Source: Sphingomonas sp. Leaf67
GTDB lineage: Bacteria; Pseudomonadota; Alphaproteobacteria; Sphingomonadales; Sphingomonadaceae
Direction of reading: 5' to 3'
DNA: 64,000 nucleotides
Assembly (NCBI RefSeq): GCF_001421965.1
Contig: NZ_LMLP01000021.1
Coordinates: 300,362 to 364,361 of the forward strand
The position numbers and the translations under genes are program-made. Under the pieces are notes generated by a model. That model saw nothing but the letters and a program-made list of their open reading frames with translations, was not told where the DNA came from and did not search any database. Within the stretch, counting starts at the first letter, position 1. Each line of letters starts with the position of its first letter. Positions 7,953-17,812 of the stretch are shown piece after piece.

Positions 7953-8276
7953 TTAGGCGGCGGCGCGGGGGGTGCGGCTCCACACCGCAAAGCCCATCCC
8001 GACCAGTGCCATCAGCACGCCGATCAGCGCGCTGGTCATCGTCCCCTGCACCAGTTCGGTCGGATCGGTGGCGATGCCGCGCCACGATACGAACAGCATC
8101 GGCGTCGCGACCATCATCACCGTCGACCACACCGTCCAGAAGCGCGAGCGGTCCTCGGTGCCGCACAGTTCGGCGAGCAGGATCGACAGCGGTCGCCAGA
8201 GCGTCACGACGGCCAGCAGCGCGATCAGGCCGGTCAACGCATAGGTTACGAGCAGGGCTGCAATGGGCAACAACAT
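7953..8276 (-). CDS. Small integral membrane protein of unknown function
   Basis: This 107-residue protein starts MLLPIAALLVTYALTGLIAL and has three hydrophobic helices (about 3-30, 50-66 and 80-100). Between the first two lies a polar loop, LCGTEDRSRFWTVWSTVMM. I do not recognise the family. The start at 8276 has a strong Shine-Dalgarno sequence (GAAGGAG, 8290-8284) 7 nt upstream. It is the first gene of the five-gene operon, whose next gene starts 14 nt after its stop. The RBS lies partly within a 13-bp inverted repeat, so translation of this leading gene may be the control point. Confidence 0.6.
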   Translation of the reverse strand: MLLPIAALLVTYALTGLIALLAVVTLWRPLSILLAELCGTEDRSRFWTVWSTVMMVATPMLFVSWRGIATDPTELVQGTMTSALIGVLMALVGMGFAVWSRTPRAAA

Positions 8277-8283
8277 GGTTGGT

Positions 8284-8322
8284 CTCCTTCCAAGCCGGAC
8301 GATGATCGCCCGGCTTGGAAGG
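8284..8322 (-). promoter_or_regulatory. 13-bp perfect inverted repeat covering the ribosome-binding site of the operon
   Basis: CCTTCCAAGCCGG at 8286-8298 is the exact reverse complement of CCGGCTTGGAAGG at 8310-8322, with an 11-nt spacer. On the minus transcript the downstream arm contains most of the GAAGGAG Shine-Dalgarno of the gene starting at 8276. It could form an RBS-sequestering hairpin, or be a dimeric repressor operator between the divergent operon and the histidine kinase gene at 8427. Sequence alone does not decide. Confidence 0.6.
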
Positions 8323-8426
8323 CCCTTTGCGAATGGCATGCCAATTGCCACGGATGGCGGAAATGCGTGGCTTTCCGTCCGGCAGGTAGTGCGCGATTGT
8401 CAACGCCGTGAACGGAACAAGCTGCT

Positions 8427-10177
8427 ATGCTGTCAACGATGGATATAGCTGTCGGCCTTTTCGCCTATATCGGTGCGCTGTCGCTGACCGCCATCGCCAG
8501 CGCGTTGCTGGCGTTGTTCGTCGTGCTGCGGGCGCGGGCGGTGCCGGGGTCGAGCCTGCTCGCCGTGTTTCTGCTCGGCGTCGGGCTGTGGAGCGTGGCG
8601 CAGATGCTTCCCGCGCTGATGGGGCCGGCGGCGACGCCGGTGACGGCGACGCTGATCGCGCTATCGCCGCTGCCCGCGGCGGGGTTTCTGCATCTGGCCT
8701 TCGCCTTTGCGCTGTGCGGCGTCGTGCGGCAGGTGGCGATCGCCGGCTATGCGACGGCAGCGTTCGCGGCGTTGGTCGGACTGGTCTTCGGCGTCGGGGC
8801 GGTGGTGCCGTGGCATGGTTTTCCCGGGATGTTCGTGCCGTCGGTCGTCGGCTGGTGCGTGCTGGGGCTGGCGGCGCTGCTGTCGGTCGCCGGGCATGTG
8901 CGGCTGGCGCAGACGTGGCGCGAGCAGGACGGCGCCCATCGGCGACAGGCGGGGGCAGTGTTCGTGTCGAGCCTGATCGGGCTGGTCGCCCTGACCGGCT
9001 TCGCCTTTCCGGCGATTGGAATCGATGCCTATCCGTGGCCGGTGCTGCTGCTGCCGTTCTACTCGGTCGCTTTGGTCTACGGCATCGTGCGGCACCGGTT
9101 CATGGCGGCCGACATCTGGGCACGGCGCGGATTGATGTGGCTAATGTTGGTCGCCGGCGCGGGCGCGGCGAGCGCGTTGATCGCGTCCTTGCCACTGGCG
9201 ATGGCGGGCCGTCCGGTGGGGCTGTTCGCGACCTGGGCGGCATTGGCGGCGACACTGGCGCTGGGGCTGGCGATCCTCGCCCCGCTGAAGCGGCTGGCCG
9301 ACCGGGTTGTGTTCCCCGGCGGACGGATCAGTGAGGCGGACGTGGCCGAATGGCGTGACCGGCTGGCGGAAGCCCCCGACGAAGCCGCGCTGGGCGAGGC
9401 TGCCTTGCGGTTGCTGCGCCAGCGGCTGAACCTGCCGGCCGATGGGCCGACGCTCACCATCACGGGCGAGGCGGTCGCCCTGAAAGGCTGGGACGACGCT
9501 CCGGCCGCCACCCGCCATGTCGCCGAACGCTTTGCCGGTCTGGTCGCCGAAAGCGCCCGCCGCCTCTCCGCCGCCCGCCGCATGGTCGATGCCGAACGCG
9601 AGGCGCGACTGGCCGAGTTGGGGGCGCTGGCGGCGACCGTCGCGCACGACCTGCGTAACCCGCTCGGCATCGTCCAGATGGCCGCGACCGGCGCACCGCC
9701 GGCGGTGCGATCCGAGATCGGCGAGCAGGTGGCGCGGATGAACCATCTCGTCACCGACATCCTCGACTATGCCCGCGCGTGGACGATCGTGCCGCAGCCG
9801 CTGCGCGCTGCCGACCTTGTTGCATCGCTGGGCGTAGAAGCAGAACTGCCCGAGGGGCTGATGGTGACGGCGGATCGCCACGCGCTGTTGCGCGCACTGA
9901 CCAACCTCGTCGACAATGCCCGCGCGCTCGGCACCCGCGTCGCGATCGTCGCTGAGGCTGGTCCGCCCGTCACGATCGACATTTGCGACGACGGTCCCGG
10001 GATCGCGCCCGAGATCCGCGACAGCCTGTTCCGCCCCTTCGTCTCACGCCGCCCCGGCGGCACCGGCTTGGGCCTCGCCATCGTCCGCCGGATCATGGAG
10101 GCGCATGGCGGCACCGTGACGCTGGCCGAGCGACCCGGCTGGTCGACCTGTTTCCGCCTTACCTTCGGAGCGTCCCG

Positions 10178-10181
<4 letters not shown>
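8427..10181 (+). CDS. Membrane histidine kinase of a sigma54-linked two-component system
   Basis: This 584-residue protein has an N-terminal membrane region (about 1-295) with seven to eight hydrophobic segments, resembling 7TM or PrsK-type sensors. A linker (to about 390) follows, then a dimerisation/phosphoacceptor helix with H-box TVAHDLRNPLGIVQ (His407). The ATPase domain has N-box LTNLVDNA, G1 DDGPGIAP and G2 GGTGLGLAIV. It should autophosphorylate and pass phosphate to the regulator encoded next, whose ATG overlaps its stop (ATGA, 10178-10181). Start choice is uncertain: ATG 8427 or the in-frame ATG at 8439; neither has a strong Shine-Dalgarno. The signal sensed is unknown. Confidence 0.88.
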
Positions 10182-11521
<1,340 letters not shown>

Positions 11522-11544
11522 CCGCGGTCCTGTAACCGCATCCG

Positions 11545-13635
11545 TCAGCCTCTCGACCTCCGGCCCGCCGACTGACGTGTCGGGCGGGCGCAGCGCAGAT
11601 GCTTCGGCAAGAGGTTGATGGTTTCGGGCAACGGCAGATGGCTGGTGACGATGGGCAGGCGGTCCACGACATCCGCCAGGATCTGCAGCCGCGTTGCCCC
11701 GGCATAGCGGACGGCATTCTCGCCACCGATCTGCTGCCCGAGAAGGTCCGCCCGCGTTTCCTCAAAGGTTTGCAACGCCTTCAACTCGGTGCTGACCATG
11801 TGCCGGCCGCTATGAACCGCCTGACCCGGCTTGATGAGCGCCCGCAACGGCTTGATCTTCAGCCAAATGGTGTTGAAGAACACATCACGCAGTGGTCGAC
11901 CACCTTTACCGGGTACGATTTCCGGGAATAGATATTCTTCCCCAGCCGCCCGCATCGCGGCGACGTAATCCAACAGCCCGAGCCGGCGAAGTTCCGCGCA
12001 AATCGGTACCTTCCTGGTGCTTTTGGCCGTCTTCACCCGCCCGGCGCGGGTGTTGCGAATGCCGAAATATGGGACGCCGTCTTCCTCGCCGATGTCTTCA
12101 ACGAGCAGCTTGCACGCTTCCTCGCGCCGCATTCCCGAGTACCAGACAATCGGCATAATCCAATAGACCGCATCACGCCAGATCCGGCCGCCGCAGCCCT
12201 TCGCGAACCGACCATCCAGCGTTGGGCTACCGGTCCACATCCTTAGCGCGAATAGTTCTTGGCCTTGCTGAATGGTGTATGGATCACGCTCCGTCCGTTC
12301 GTCGCGCTCCTCTTCCATTAAGATATAGTCGGAGAAATCGAGCGTTCGCATCGTCGTCTTGCTGGCGAGCCAGGCGCATAGCTTTTTTAGATTGGCAAAG
12401 TGTCTGTTGATAGTACCGACGTCCAATCCGATCGTGAAAGTGATGGTTTCTCCGCGCTTCTCCGCTTCCTCCACCCGGTCGGCGCCCTCGACGCAGATGT
12501 CCTCGATCGTCATCGGCTCATGCCGTGCTGACTTGTGATGCGTGGAAGGCATGCGGTTGAGCTGGTCGTAAAACTGATTGAGATCCTCCTGCCTTGTTCG
12601 CGCCAGCGGCTTGCCGCCATTCGACTTACCGAACAGGAAGGCCGCCGCCTTGAACTGACGCCGTTGGCTGTCACCCCAGGTCTTAGCCTGCGACTTCGGC
12701 TTGTTTGCGCCTGCTTTGGTCGTTGCGACGCGTCCTCGGGCCTTCGGCTTGAGGCTCATATACGCCTCGACTACGTCCAACGGGGTCATCCGCGCGTAGC
12801 GCTGCCGTTCGGCTTTCTCGTCCTCCCCATCCTCCTCATTAAATTGCTCGGGGTCCGCCGCGACATTCGCTGCGGTGGGCACGGACGCGACAGCGGCTGT
12901 CGGAGGCACGGCTCCGTACATGGGAAGGGGACATCACGCCCAAGGGCCGCATAATGGCCGCCGCAACGGCCATCCGGTTGGCCATGTCCTGCAACGCTGG
13001 ATCGGCGTACGACGCCGCCGCCGCCGCTCGGGCCTAACACATGATCTGTCGGGCCGCCTCACTCCGGTCGCCGGAGTCGTCAATCCCCACGCGATGCAAC
13101 AGGTCGCGCGCCTCGTTCAGCAGGTGCTCCGGCAGGTCGGGGGCTCGACCGAGCATAGCGTAGAGGTGCGCGCGCGCTTCGTCGTCGAGGTCGGCGAAAC
13201 GACGCTCAAAGCCGCCAACGTATTCCAGTCCCAGAAAATCGCTGAAGCCGTTGTCGGCGAAATCGCGGTTCACCGCGCCATAGATGGCCCGCATCTGCGC
13301 GAAGCGTTCCGCGACGCGGCCTTCGCCGTCCTGCTGGATCGACTGGTGCTGATAGGCGAGCATGTTCCGGTAGCGGACCATCTCCTCCTGGAACACGGCA
13401 CTGGCCTGATCGGCGGTCAGCCCCTCACGCTCGATTTTTTCGTACAGGCTCATCCGTACCGTCTCGCTCCGCCCGGTCATCGCCACCGCGCGTCGACGCG
13501 CGACCGGCTGATCCTTCGTCAGAAGGCTGACCATCGTCACAACGGTTATAGGATTGGCGTCGCAGGCGCCAAACGTAGCCTGCGACGCCACCAATAGACG
13601 GCGCTGCGGCGGGTGACGTTCTCGATCGCTGGCAT
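11545..13635 (-). pseudogene. Tyrosine recombinase (integrase) of a tRNA-linked island, broken in three places
   Basis: The natural start is probably the ATG at 13635 (MPAIENVTRRSAVYWWRRRL), a DUF6538-like N-terminus. That frame stops at 13548-13546, but the family sequence continues in another frame (VSLLTKDQPVARRRAVAM, RSETVRMSLYEKIEREGLT) to a TAG at 13036-13034. After the TAG the same frame stays protein-like (YADPALQDMANRMAVAAAIM), then a second frameshift near 12930 leads into the catalytic half from 12921. That half carries Arg in WYSGMRREEACKLL, Lys in TAKSTRKVPI, the HSGRH box and the Tyr in ENAVRYAGATRLQ. The catalytic half alone (458 residues) might still be translated from 12921, but the DNA-binding N-terminus is separated. 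It lies 113 nt from the 3' end of tRNA-Gln. Confidence 0.75.
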
Positions 13636-13655
13636 CAGGGACTTGCTCCATCGAC

Positions 13656-13673
13656 TGGCGTCAGTTGACGCCA
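13656..13673. promoter_or_regulatory. 8-bp inverted repeat upstream of the integrase start
   Basis: TGGCGTCA (13656-13663) and TGACGCCA (13666-13673) form a perfect dyad with a 2-bp centre. It lies 20 bp upstream of the integrase ATG and about 75 bp from the tRNA 3' end. It could be a repressor or excisionase operator, or a recombinase arm site. There is no direct evidence for any of these. Confidence 0.4.
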
Positions 13674-13747
13674 CTGCGATGGTTGAAGTCCCGCTAAGTT
13701 ACCGGAAACCGCAGCTTTCCGTCCTCTTAGCTGAGGCAATCAATGAC

Positions 13748-13822
13748 TGGCTGGGGCGGCAGGATTCGAACCTACGAATGCCGGTACCAAAAACCGGTGC
13801 CTTACCGCTTGGCGACGCCCCA
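13748..13822 (-). tRNA. tRNA-Gln (anticodon TTG)
   Basis: Read on the minus strand from 13822, the gene starts TGGGGCGTCGCCAAGCGGTA and ends GCCGCCCCAGCCA, with the CCA encoded (13750-13748). The 7-bp acceptor stem pairs TGGGGCG with CGCCCCA. The anticodon loop is TTTTGGT with TTG at its centre, and the T-loop is GGTTCGAATCC. It is 75 nt with CCA. Its 3' end faces the integrase pseudogene, the usual arrangement for islands integrated at the 3' end of a tRNA gene. Confidence 0.95.
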
Positions 13823-13947
13823 GCGACCGCGGCTGGCGCGGTGGAGGGAGGCACTAGGGGGATTGTCGATGTTGTGCAACCGGGATTGTGCGGGAAACCT
13901 GTGCGCTCTGGGTCGTTGAGGCGGGGCATAGTCAAGAAGGAAAGCCG

Positions 13948-14427
13948 ATGTCCGACAAGAGCCCCACCGAAATCCGCGAAGCCATGTGGAAGGCGATGGC
14001 GGCCAGCCCCTATGTCATGCTCGGGCTGACCGGCAAGCACCAGCATTCCGAACCGATGTATGCCGTGCTGGACGAGGACGCCGACAGCGAGTTCTGGTTC
14101 TATACCAAGCGCGACAACCGGGCGGCGGAAGGTGGTCCGGCGATGGTGCAGTTCATCGCCAAGGGGCATGACCTGTTCGCCTGCATCAGCGGTACGCTGA
14201 CCGAAGAGACCGACACCGCGTTGATCGACAAATATTGGTCGAAGCAGGTCGAAGCCTGGTACGAACAGGGCCGGCAGGACCCGTCGCTGCTGATGCTGCG
14301 GTTCGATCTCGACAGCGCAGAAATCTGGGAAACCGATCAGTCGCTGCTCGGCAAGATGAAGATGTTCACCGGCCAAACGATCAAGGGTCGCGACGAGGCC
14401 GGCAGTCACGCCAAGGTCGACGTCTGA
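13948..14427 (+). CDS. Pyridoxamine 5'-phosphate oxidase-like (general stress protein 26-type) flavin-binding protein
   Basis: This 159-residue protein has the split-barrel PNPOx-like fold: MLGLTGKHQHSEPMYAVLDE, WFYTKRDNRAAEGG and FIAKGHDLFACISGTLTEET. These recall YzzA/GSP26-type proteins that bind FMN or a related flavin. No catalytic role can be assigned. The start at 13948 has a purine-rich AGAAGGAAAG just upstream and begins MSDKSPTEIREAMWK; the open frame before it is not conserved-looking. It stands alone, ending at a strong hairpin that also serves the convergent phaZ. Confidence 0.78.
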   Translation: MSDKSPTEIREAMWKAMAASPYVMLGLTGKHQHSEPMYAVLDEDADSEFWFYTKRDNRAAEGGPAMVQFIAKGHDLFACISGTLTEETDTALIDKYWSKQVEAWYEQGRQDPSLLMLRFDLDSAEIWETDQSLLGKMKMFTGQTIKGRDEAGSHAKVDV

Positions 14428-14430
14428 ACG

Positions 14431-14470
14431 AAAAAAGGGCGGGGGTTACGCGCCCCCGCCCTTTCTTCTA
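14431..14470. terminator. Bidirectional intrinsic terminator
   Basis: Arms AAGGGCGGGGG (14435-14445) and CCCCCGCCCTT (14453-14463) pair perfectly around a 7-nt loop. They are flanked by an A-run on the left (14431-14436) and TTTCTTCT on the right. It lies between the convergent genes ending at 14427 (plus) and 14488 (minus) and can terminate both. Confidence 0.85.
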
Positions 14471-14487
14471 AATCGCTGCGTTGGAGA

Positions 14488-15720
14488 TCATCCGCCGTGG
14501 CGGGCGATCCATTCCTCCAGCACCGGCGCGATGCGATTGCGCCATTTCGAACCGTTGAAGATGCCGTAATGGCCGACTTCGGGTGCAATATGGTATTGCT
14601 TCATACCCTCCGGCAGCGCGGTCGCCAGCGTGAGCGCGGCACGGGTCTGGCCCAAGCCCGAAATATCATCGCGCTCCCCTTCGATCGCGAGGATCGCGGT
14701 GTCGGTGATCGCGCCCGGATCGACCGGCCGCCCGCGATGCAGCATCGTGCCTTCGGGCAGGGCATGGGTCTGGAACACCACGTCGATCGTCTGCAGATAG
14801 AATTCGGCGGTCATGTCGCAGACCGCGCGATATTCCTCGTAGAAGCGCTGCGTAGTCCCCGCCCCTTCACCATCGCCCTGCACCAGATGCTTGAACATCT
14901 CGTAATGCGAAATCATGTGGCTGCCGAGGTTCATACTCATGAACCCGGCAAGTTGCAGGAAGCCCGGATAGACGCGGCGACCGGCACCGGCATAGGTCAT
15001 CGGTACGGTCGCGATGACATTCTGTTCGAACCACGCGTGCGGACGTTCGGTCGCCAGCGTGTTGACCGCGGTCGGGGCCTCGCGCGTGTCGATCGGCCCG
15101 CCCATCATGGTCAGCGTGCGCGGACGGTTGGGATGCTGGTCCGCCCCCATCAGCGCGGTCGCGGCATAGACCGGAACCGAGGGCTGACACACCGCCAGCA
15201 CATGCGCGCGCGCATCGCCGGTCTCACCGATTTTTTCAAGAAAGGCGGTGACGTAATCGATGTAATCGTCGAGATCGAACCGCCCCGCCGACAACGGCAC
15301 CAACTTCGCATCGCGCCAGTCGGTGATGTAGACATCGGCGCTCGGCAGCATCCGTTCGACGGTGCCGCGCAGCAGCGTGGCATAGTGGCCGCTCATCGGC
15401 GCGACGATCAGCAGCTTGGGACCGCCCTCGACACCTTCGCGTATGAAGCGCTTCAACTGGCCGAACGGGCGACGCAGCACGATTTCCTCACGCACCGCCA
15501 CCGTCCGCCCGTCGACGACGGTGCTGGTCAGGTTGAAGGCGGGTTTGCCGCGCGGGGCAGAAGCATGGGCGAAGACGGCGAGCGCCGAGCCCAATACCGG
15601 TCCGCCGCCGAAATAGGCGAAGGGATTGCTGGGATTCTGCAGCAGGCCAGCCCCGAAATTCGCCATCGCGCTGGCACCGGCCAGCAACGATCGTTGCCAT
15701 TCATAAGCGTTATACAACAT
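14488..15720 (-). CDS. phaZ: Intracellular polyhydroxyalkanoate depolymerase
   Basis: This 410-residue alpha/beta-hydrolase of the intracellular PHB depolymerase family breaks down stored polyhydroxyalkanoate granules in the cytoplasm. The catalytic nucleophile is the Cys of AVCQPSVPVYAA, replacing the usual Ser, as in PhaZ. SADVYITDWRDAKLVPLSAG and FDLDDYIDYV are conserved blocks, with a late Asp (EGERDD) and His (EVGHYGIFNG) completing the triad. The start is the ATG at 15720 (MLYNAYEWQRSLLAGA), the conserved family N-terminus. It is divergent from the ABC exporter. The 212 bp between them contain no further gene. Confidence 0.92.
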   Translation of the reverse strand: MLYNAYEWQRSLLAGASAMANFGAGLLQNPSNPFAYFGGGPVLGSALAVFAHASAPRGKPAFNLTSTVVDGRTVAVREEIVLRRPFGQLKRFIREGVEGGPKLLIVAPMSGHYATLLRGTVERMLPSADVYITDWRDAKLVPLSAGRFDLDDYIDYVTAFLEKIGETGDARAHVLAVCQPSVPVYAATALMGADQHPNRPRTLTMMGGPIDTREAPTAVNTLATERPHAWFEQNVIATVPMTYAGAGRRVYPGFLQLAGFMSMNLGSHMISHYEMFKHLVQGDGEGAGTTQRFYEEYRAVCDMTAEFYLQTIDVVFQTHALPEGTMLHRGRPVDPGAITDTAILAIEGERDDISGLGQTRAALTLATALPEGMKQYHIAPEVGHYGIFNGSKWRNRIAPVLEEWIARHGG

Positions 15721-15932
15721 GGGCATCCCCGAAACTGGTCTGACGGGGACTACCCGTACCAGTAAAAATATAGCGATTCGTTGCCACCGGCAACGCTCCG
15801 AACGTCGTACACCAAATGCCGTACCAAAACGGTAAGGGTGATCCGGCACCGTATCGGTCGATACGTGTAAGCAACGAAGTGGCGCAGAGGTTCCCTTTGC
15901 GGTCGGTTCGCACAACCGCTAAGCCGCGCGCC

Positions 15933-17711
15933 ATGGCAGATCCGGCCCCCGCCCCCGACCGTTCGAAGATGCTGCCGGCGCTCCGGCTCGTCTGGCGATT
16001 CACCTTTCGCTATAAGCCGCAACTGGCCGGCGCCCTGGTGTCGCTGGTCACCGCCGCGCTGGCCACGTTGTGGATCCCGCGCACGTTCAAGCAGGTGGTC
16101 GACAATGGATTCGCGGCGGGCGCGGACCTCAGCCGGATCGGCACCTATTTCGAAGGGCTGCTGGGCGTGGTCGTCGTGCTGGCGATTGCCACCGCCGGGC
16201 GTTTCTATTTCGTGTCGTGGCTGGGCGAGCGGACCGTCGCCGACCTGCGCATGGCGGTGCATCGCAACCTGCTGACGCTGTCGCCCGGCTGGTTCGAGGA
16301 GAACCGGCCGTCCGAGATCGCGTCGCGGCTGACCGCCGATACCGCGATCGTCGAGGGGATCGTCAGTACGACGGTATCGATCGCGCTGCGCAACCTGTTG
16401 GTCGGGATCGGCGGGGTGCTGTACCTGTTCGCGCTCGCGCCCAAGCTGGCCATCTACCTGATCGTCGGCATTCCCGTGATCGTGCTGCCGATCATGTGGC
16501 TGGGCGGCCGCGTGCGCAAATTGTCGCGATCGAGCCAGGACCGGATCGCCGATATCGGGTCGATCGCGTCGGAAACGCTGGGGGCGATGAAGATCGTGCA
16601 GGCGTTCGGGCAGCAGCATCGCGAGGGCGACCGGTTCGACGCCGCCGTCGATCGCGGGTTCGAAACCGCCAAGAAGCGGTTCGCGACGCGCGCGATCATG
16701 ACCGCCTTCGTCATCGGCATGTTGTTCGCCGCGATCACGCTCATCATGTGGGATGCGGTCAGCGACGTGGCGGCGGGACGGACGACCGGCGGCGCGATCA
16801 CCGCGTTCGTCATCACCGCCGCGCTGGTCACCGGATCGTTCGGCGCGCTGACCGAAGTCTATGGCGACCTGTTGCGCGCGTCGGGGGCGGCCGGGCGACT
16901 GGCCGAGTTGCTGGCCGAACGGCCGGTGATCGCCGCGCCGCCGCAGCCGATCGCGCTGCCCGAACCGGCGCGGGGCGCATTGTCGTTCCGCGACGTCACC
17001 TTCCACTATCCGACGCGGCCCGACGTCGCGGCACTGGCAGACTTTACGCTCGACGTGACGCCCGGCGAAACCGTGGCGGTGGTCGGCCCGTCGGGGGCGG
17101 GCAAGTCGACACTGTTCCAGCTGATCCAGCGCTTCTACGACCCGGCATCGGGCGTGGTAGCAGTAGACGGTGTCGATGTGCGCGACGCCGATCCCGAAGC
17201 CGTCCGGGAACGGATCGCGATGGTACCGCAGGAAACGGTAATCTTCGCCGCCTCCGCCCGCGACAATCTGCGCTATGGTCGCTGGGACGCGAGCGACGAC
17301 CAGCTCTGGGCCGCTGCCGATGCCGCCAACGCGACGAGTTTTCTGCGCGCGCTGCCCGACGGGCTCGACACGTTTCTGGGCGAAGGCGGCGCGCGGCTGT
17401 CGGGCGGGCAGCGGCAACGGGTGGCGATCGCCCGCGCGTTGCTGCGCGATGCGCCGCTGCTGCTGCTCGACGAGGCGACCTCGGCGCTGGATGCCGAGAG
17501 CGAGCGGCTGGTGCAGGATGCGCTCGACCGGCTAATGGCGGATCGCACGACGCTGGTGATCGCGCACCGGCTGGCGACCGTGCGGGCGGCATCGCGGATC
17601 ATCGTCATGGATCATGGCCGGATCGTCGAAACCGGCCGGCATGGCGAATTGATCGGGCAGGGCGGGCTCTATGCGCGGCTGGCGAATTTGCAGTTTCACG
17701 AAGCGGGTTGA
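15933..17711 (+). CDS. ABC transporter with fused permease and ATPase domains (MsbA-like exporter)
   Basis: This 592-residue half-transporter has an N-terminal six-helix membrane domain (about 20-330) and a C-terminal nucleotide-binding domain (about 350-590). Walker A VGPSGAGKST, signature LSGGQRQRVAIARALL, Walker B LLLLDEATSALD and the switch IAHRLATVR are all present. It should dimerise and export a lipid-like or hydrophobic compound. MsbA (lipid A core flippase) or a sphingolipid/multidrug exporter are possible; no neighbour settles it. I use the ATG at 15933 (MADPAPAPDRSKMLPALRLV) rather than the upstream ATG at 15816, because the added ~39 residues look non-coding. Confidence 0.88.
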   Translation: MADPAPAPDRSKMLPALRLVWRFTFRYKPQLAGALVSLVTAALATLWIPRTFKQVVDNGFAAGADLSRIGTYFEGLLGVVVVLAIATAGRFYFVSWLGERTVADLRMAVHRNLLTLSPGWFEENRPSEIASRLTADTAIVEGIVSTTVSIALRNLLVGIGGVLYLFALAPKLAIYLIVGIPVIVLPIMWLGGRVRKLSRSSQDRIADIGSIASETLGAMKIVQAFGQQHREGDRFDAAVDRGFETAKKRFATRAIMTAFVIGMLFAAITLIMWDAVSDVAAGRTTGGAITAFVITAALVTGSFGALTEVYGDLLRASGAAGRLAELLAERPVIAAPPQPIALPEPARGALSFRDVTFHYPTRPDVAALADFTLDVTPGETVAVVGPSGAGKSTLFQLIQRFYDPASGVVAVDGVDVRDADPEAVRERIAMVPQETVIFAASARDNLRYGRWDASDDQLWAAADAANATSFLRALPDGLDTFLGEGGARLSGGQRQRVAIARALLRDAPLLLLDEATSALDAESERLVQDALDRLMADRTTLVIAHRLATVRAASRIIVMDHGRIVETGRHGELIGQGGLYARLANLQFHEAG

Positions 17712-17741
17712 GGGTTTGGCGGTCACCCGACCCCCCTCCGC

Positions 17742-17790
17742 CCGGTTCGAGCAGCTTCGAGCGTAGTCGAGAAGCGGCTCGAACCGAAGG
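17742..17790. repeat. Dispersed palindromic repeat, family with GGTTCGAG and TCGAGAAGC blocks
   Basis: CGGTTCGAGCAGCTTCGAGC, then GTAGTCGAGAAGCGGCTCGA and ACCG, form an imperfect palindrome (GGTTCGAG at one end, CTCGAACC at the other). Related copies occur at 35709-35868 and 55959-56078. All three lie just downstream of genes, where they may act as hairpin terminators. Confidence 0.7.
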
Positions 17791-17812
17791 GCTGACGCTC
17801 GCGCGGTCCCCG

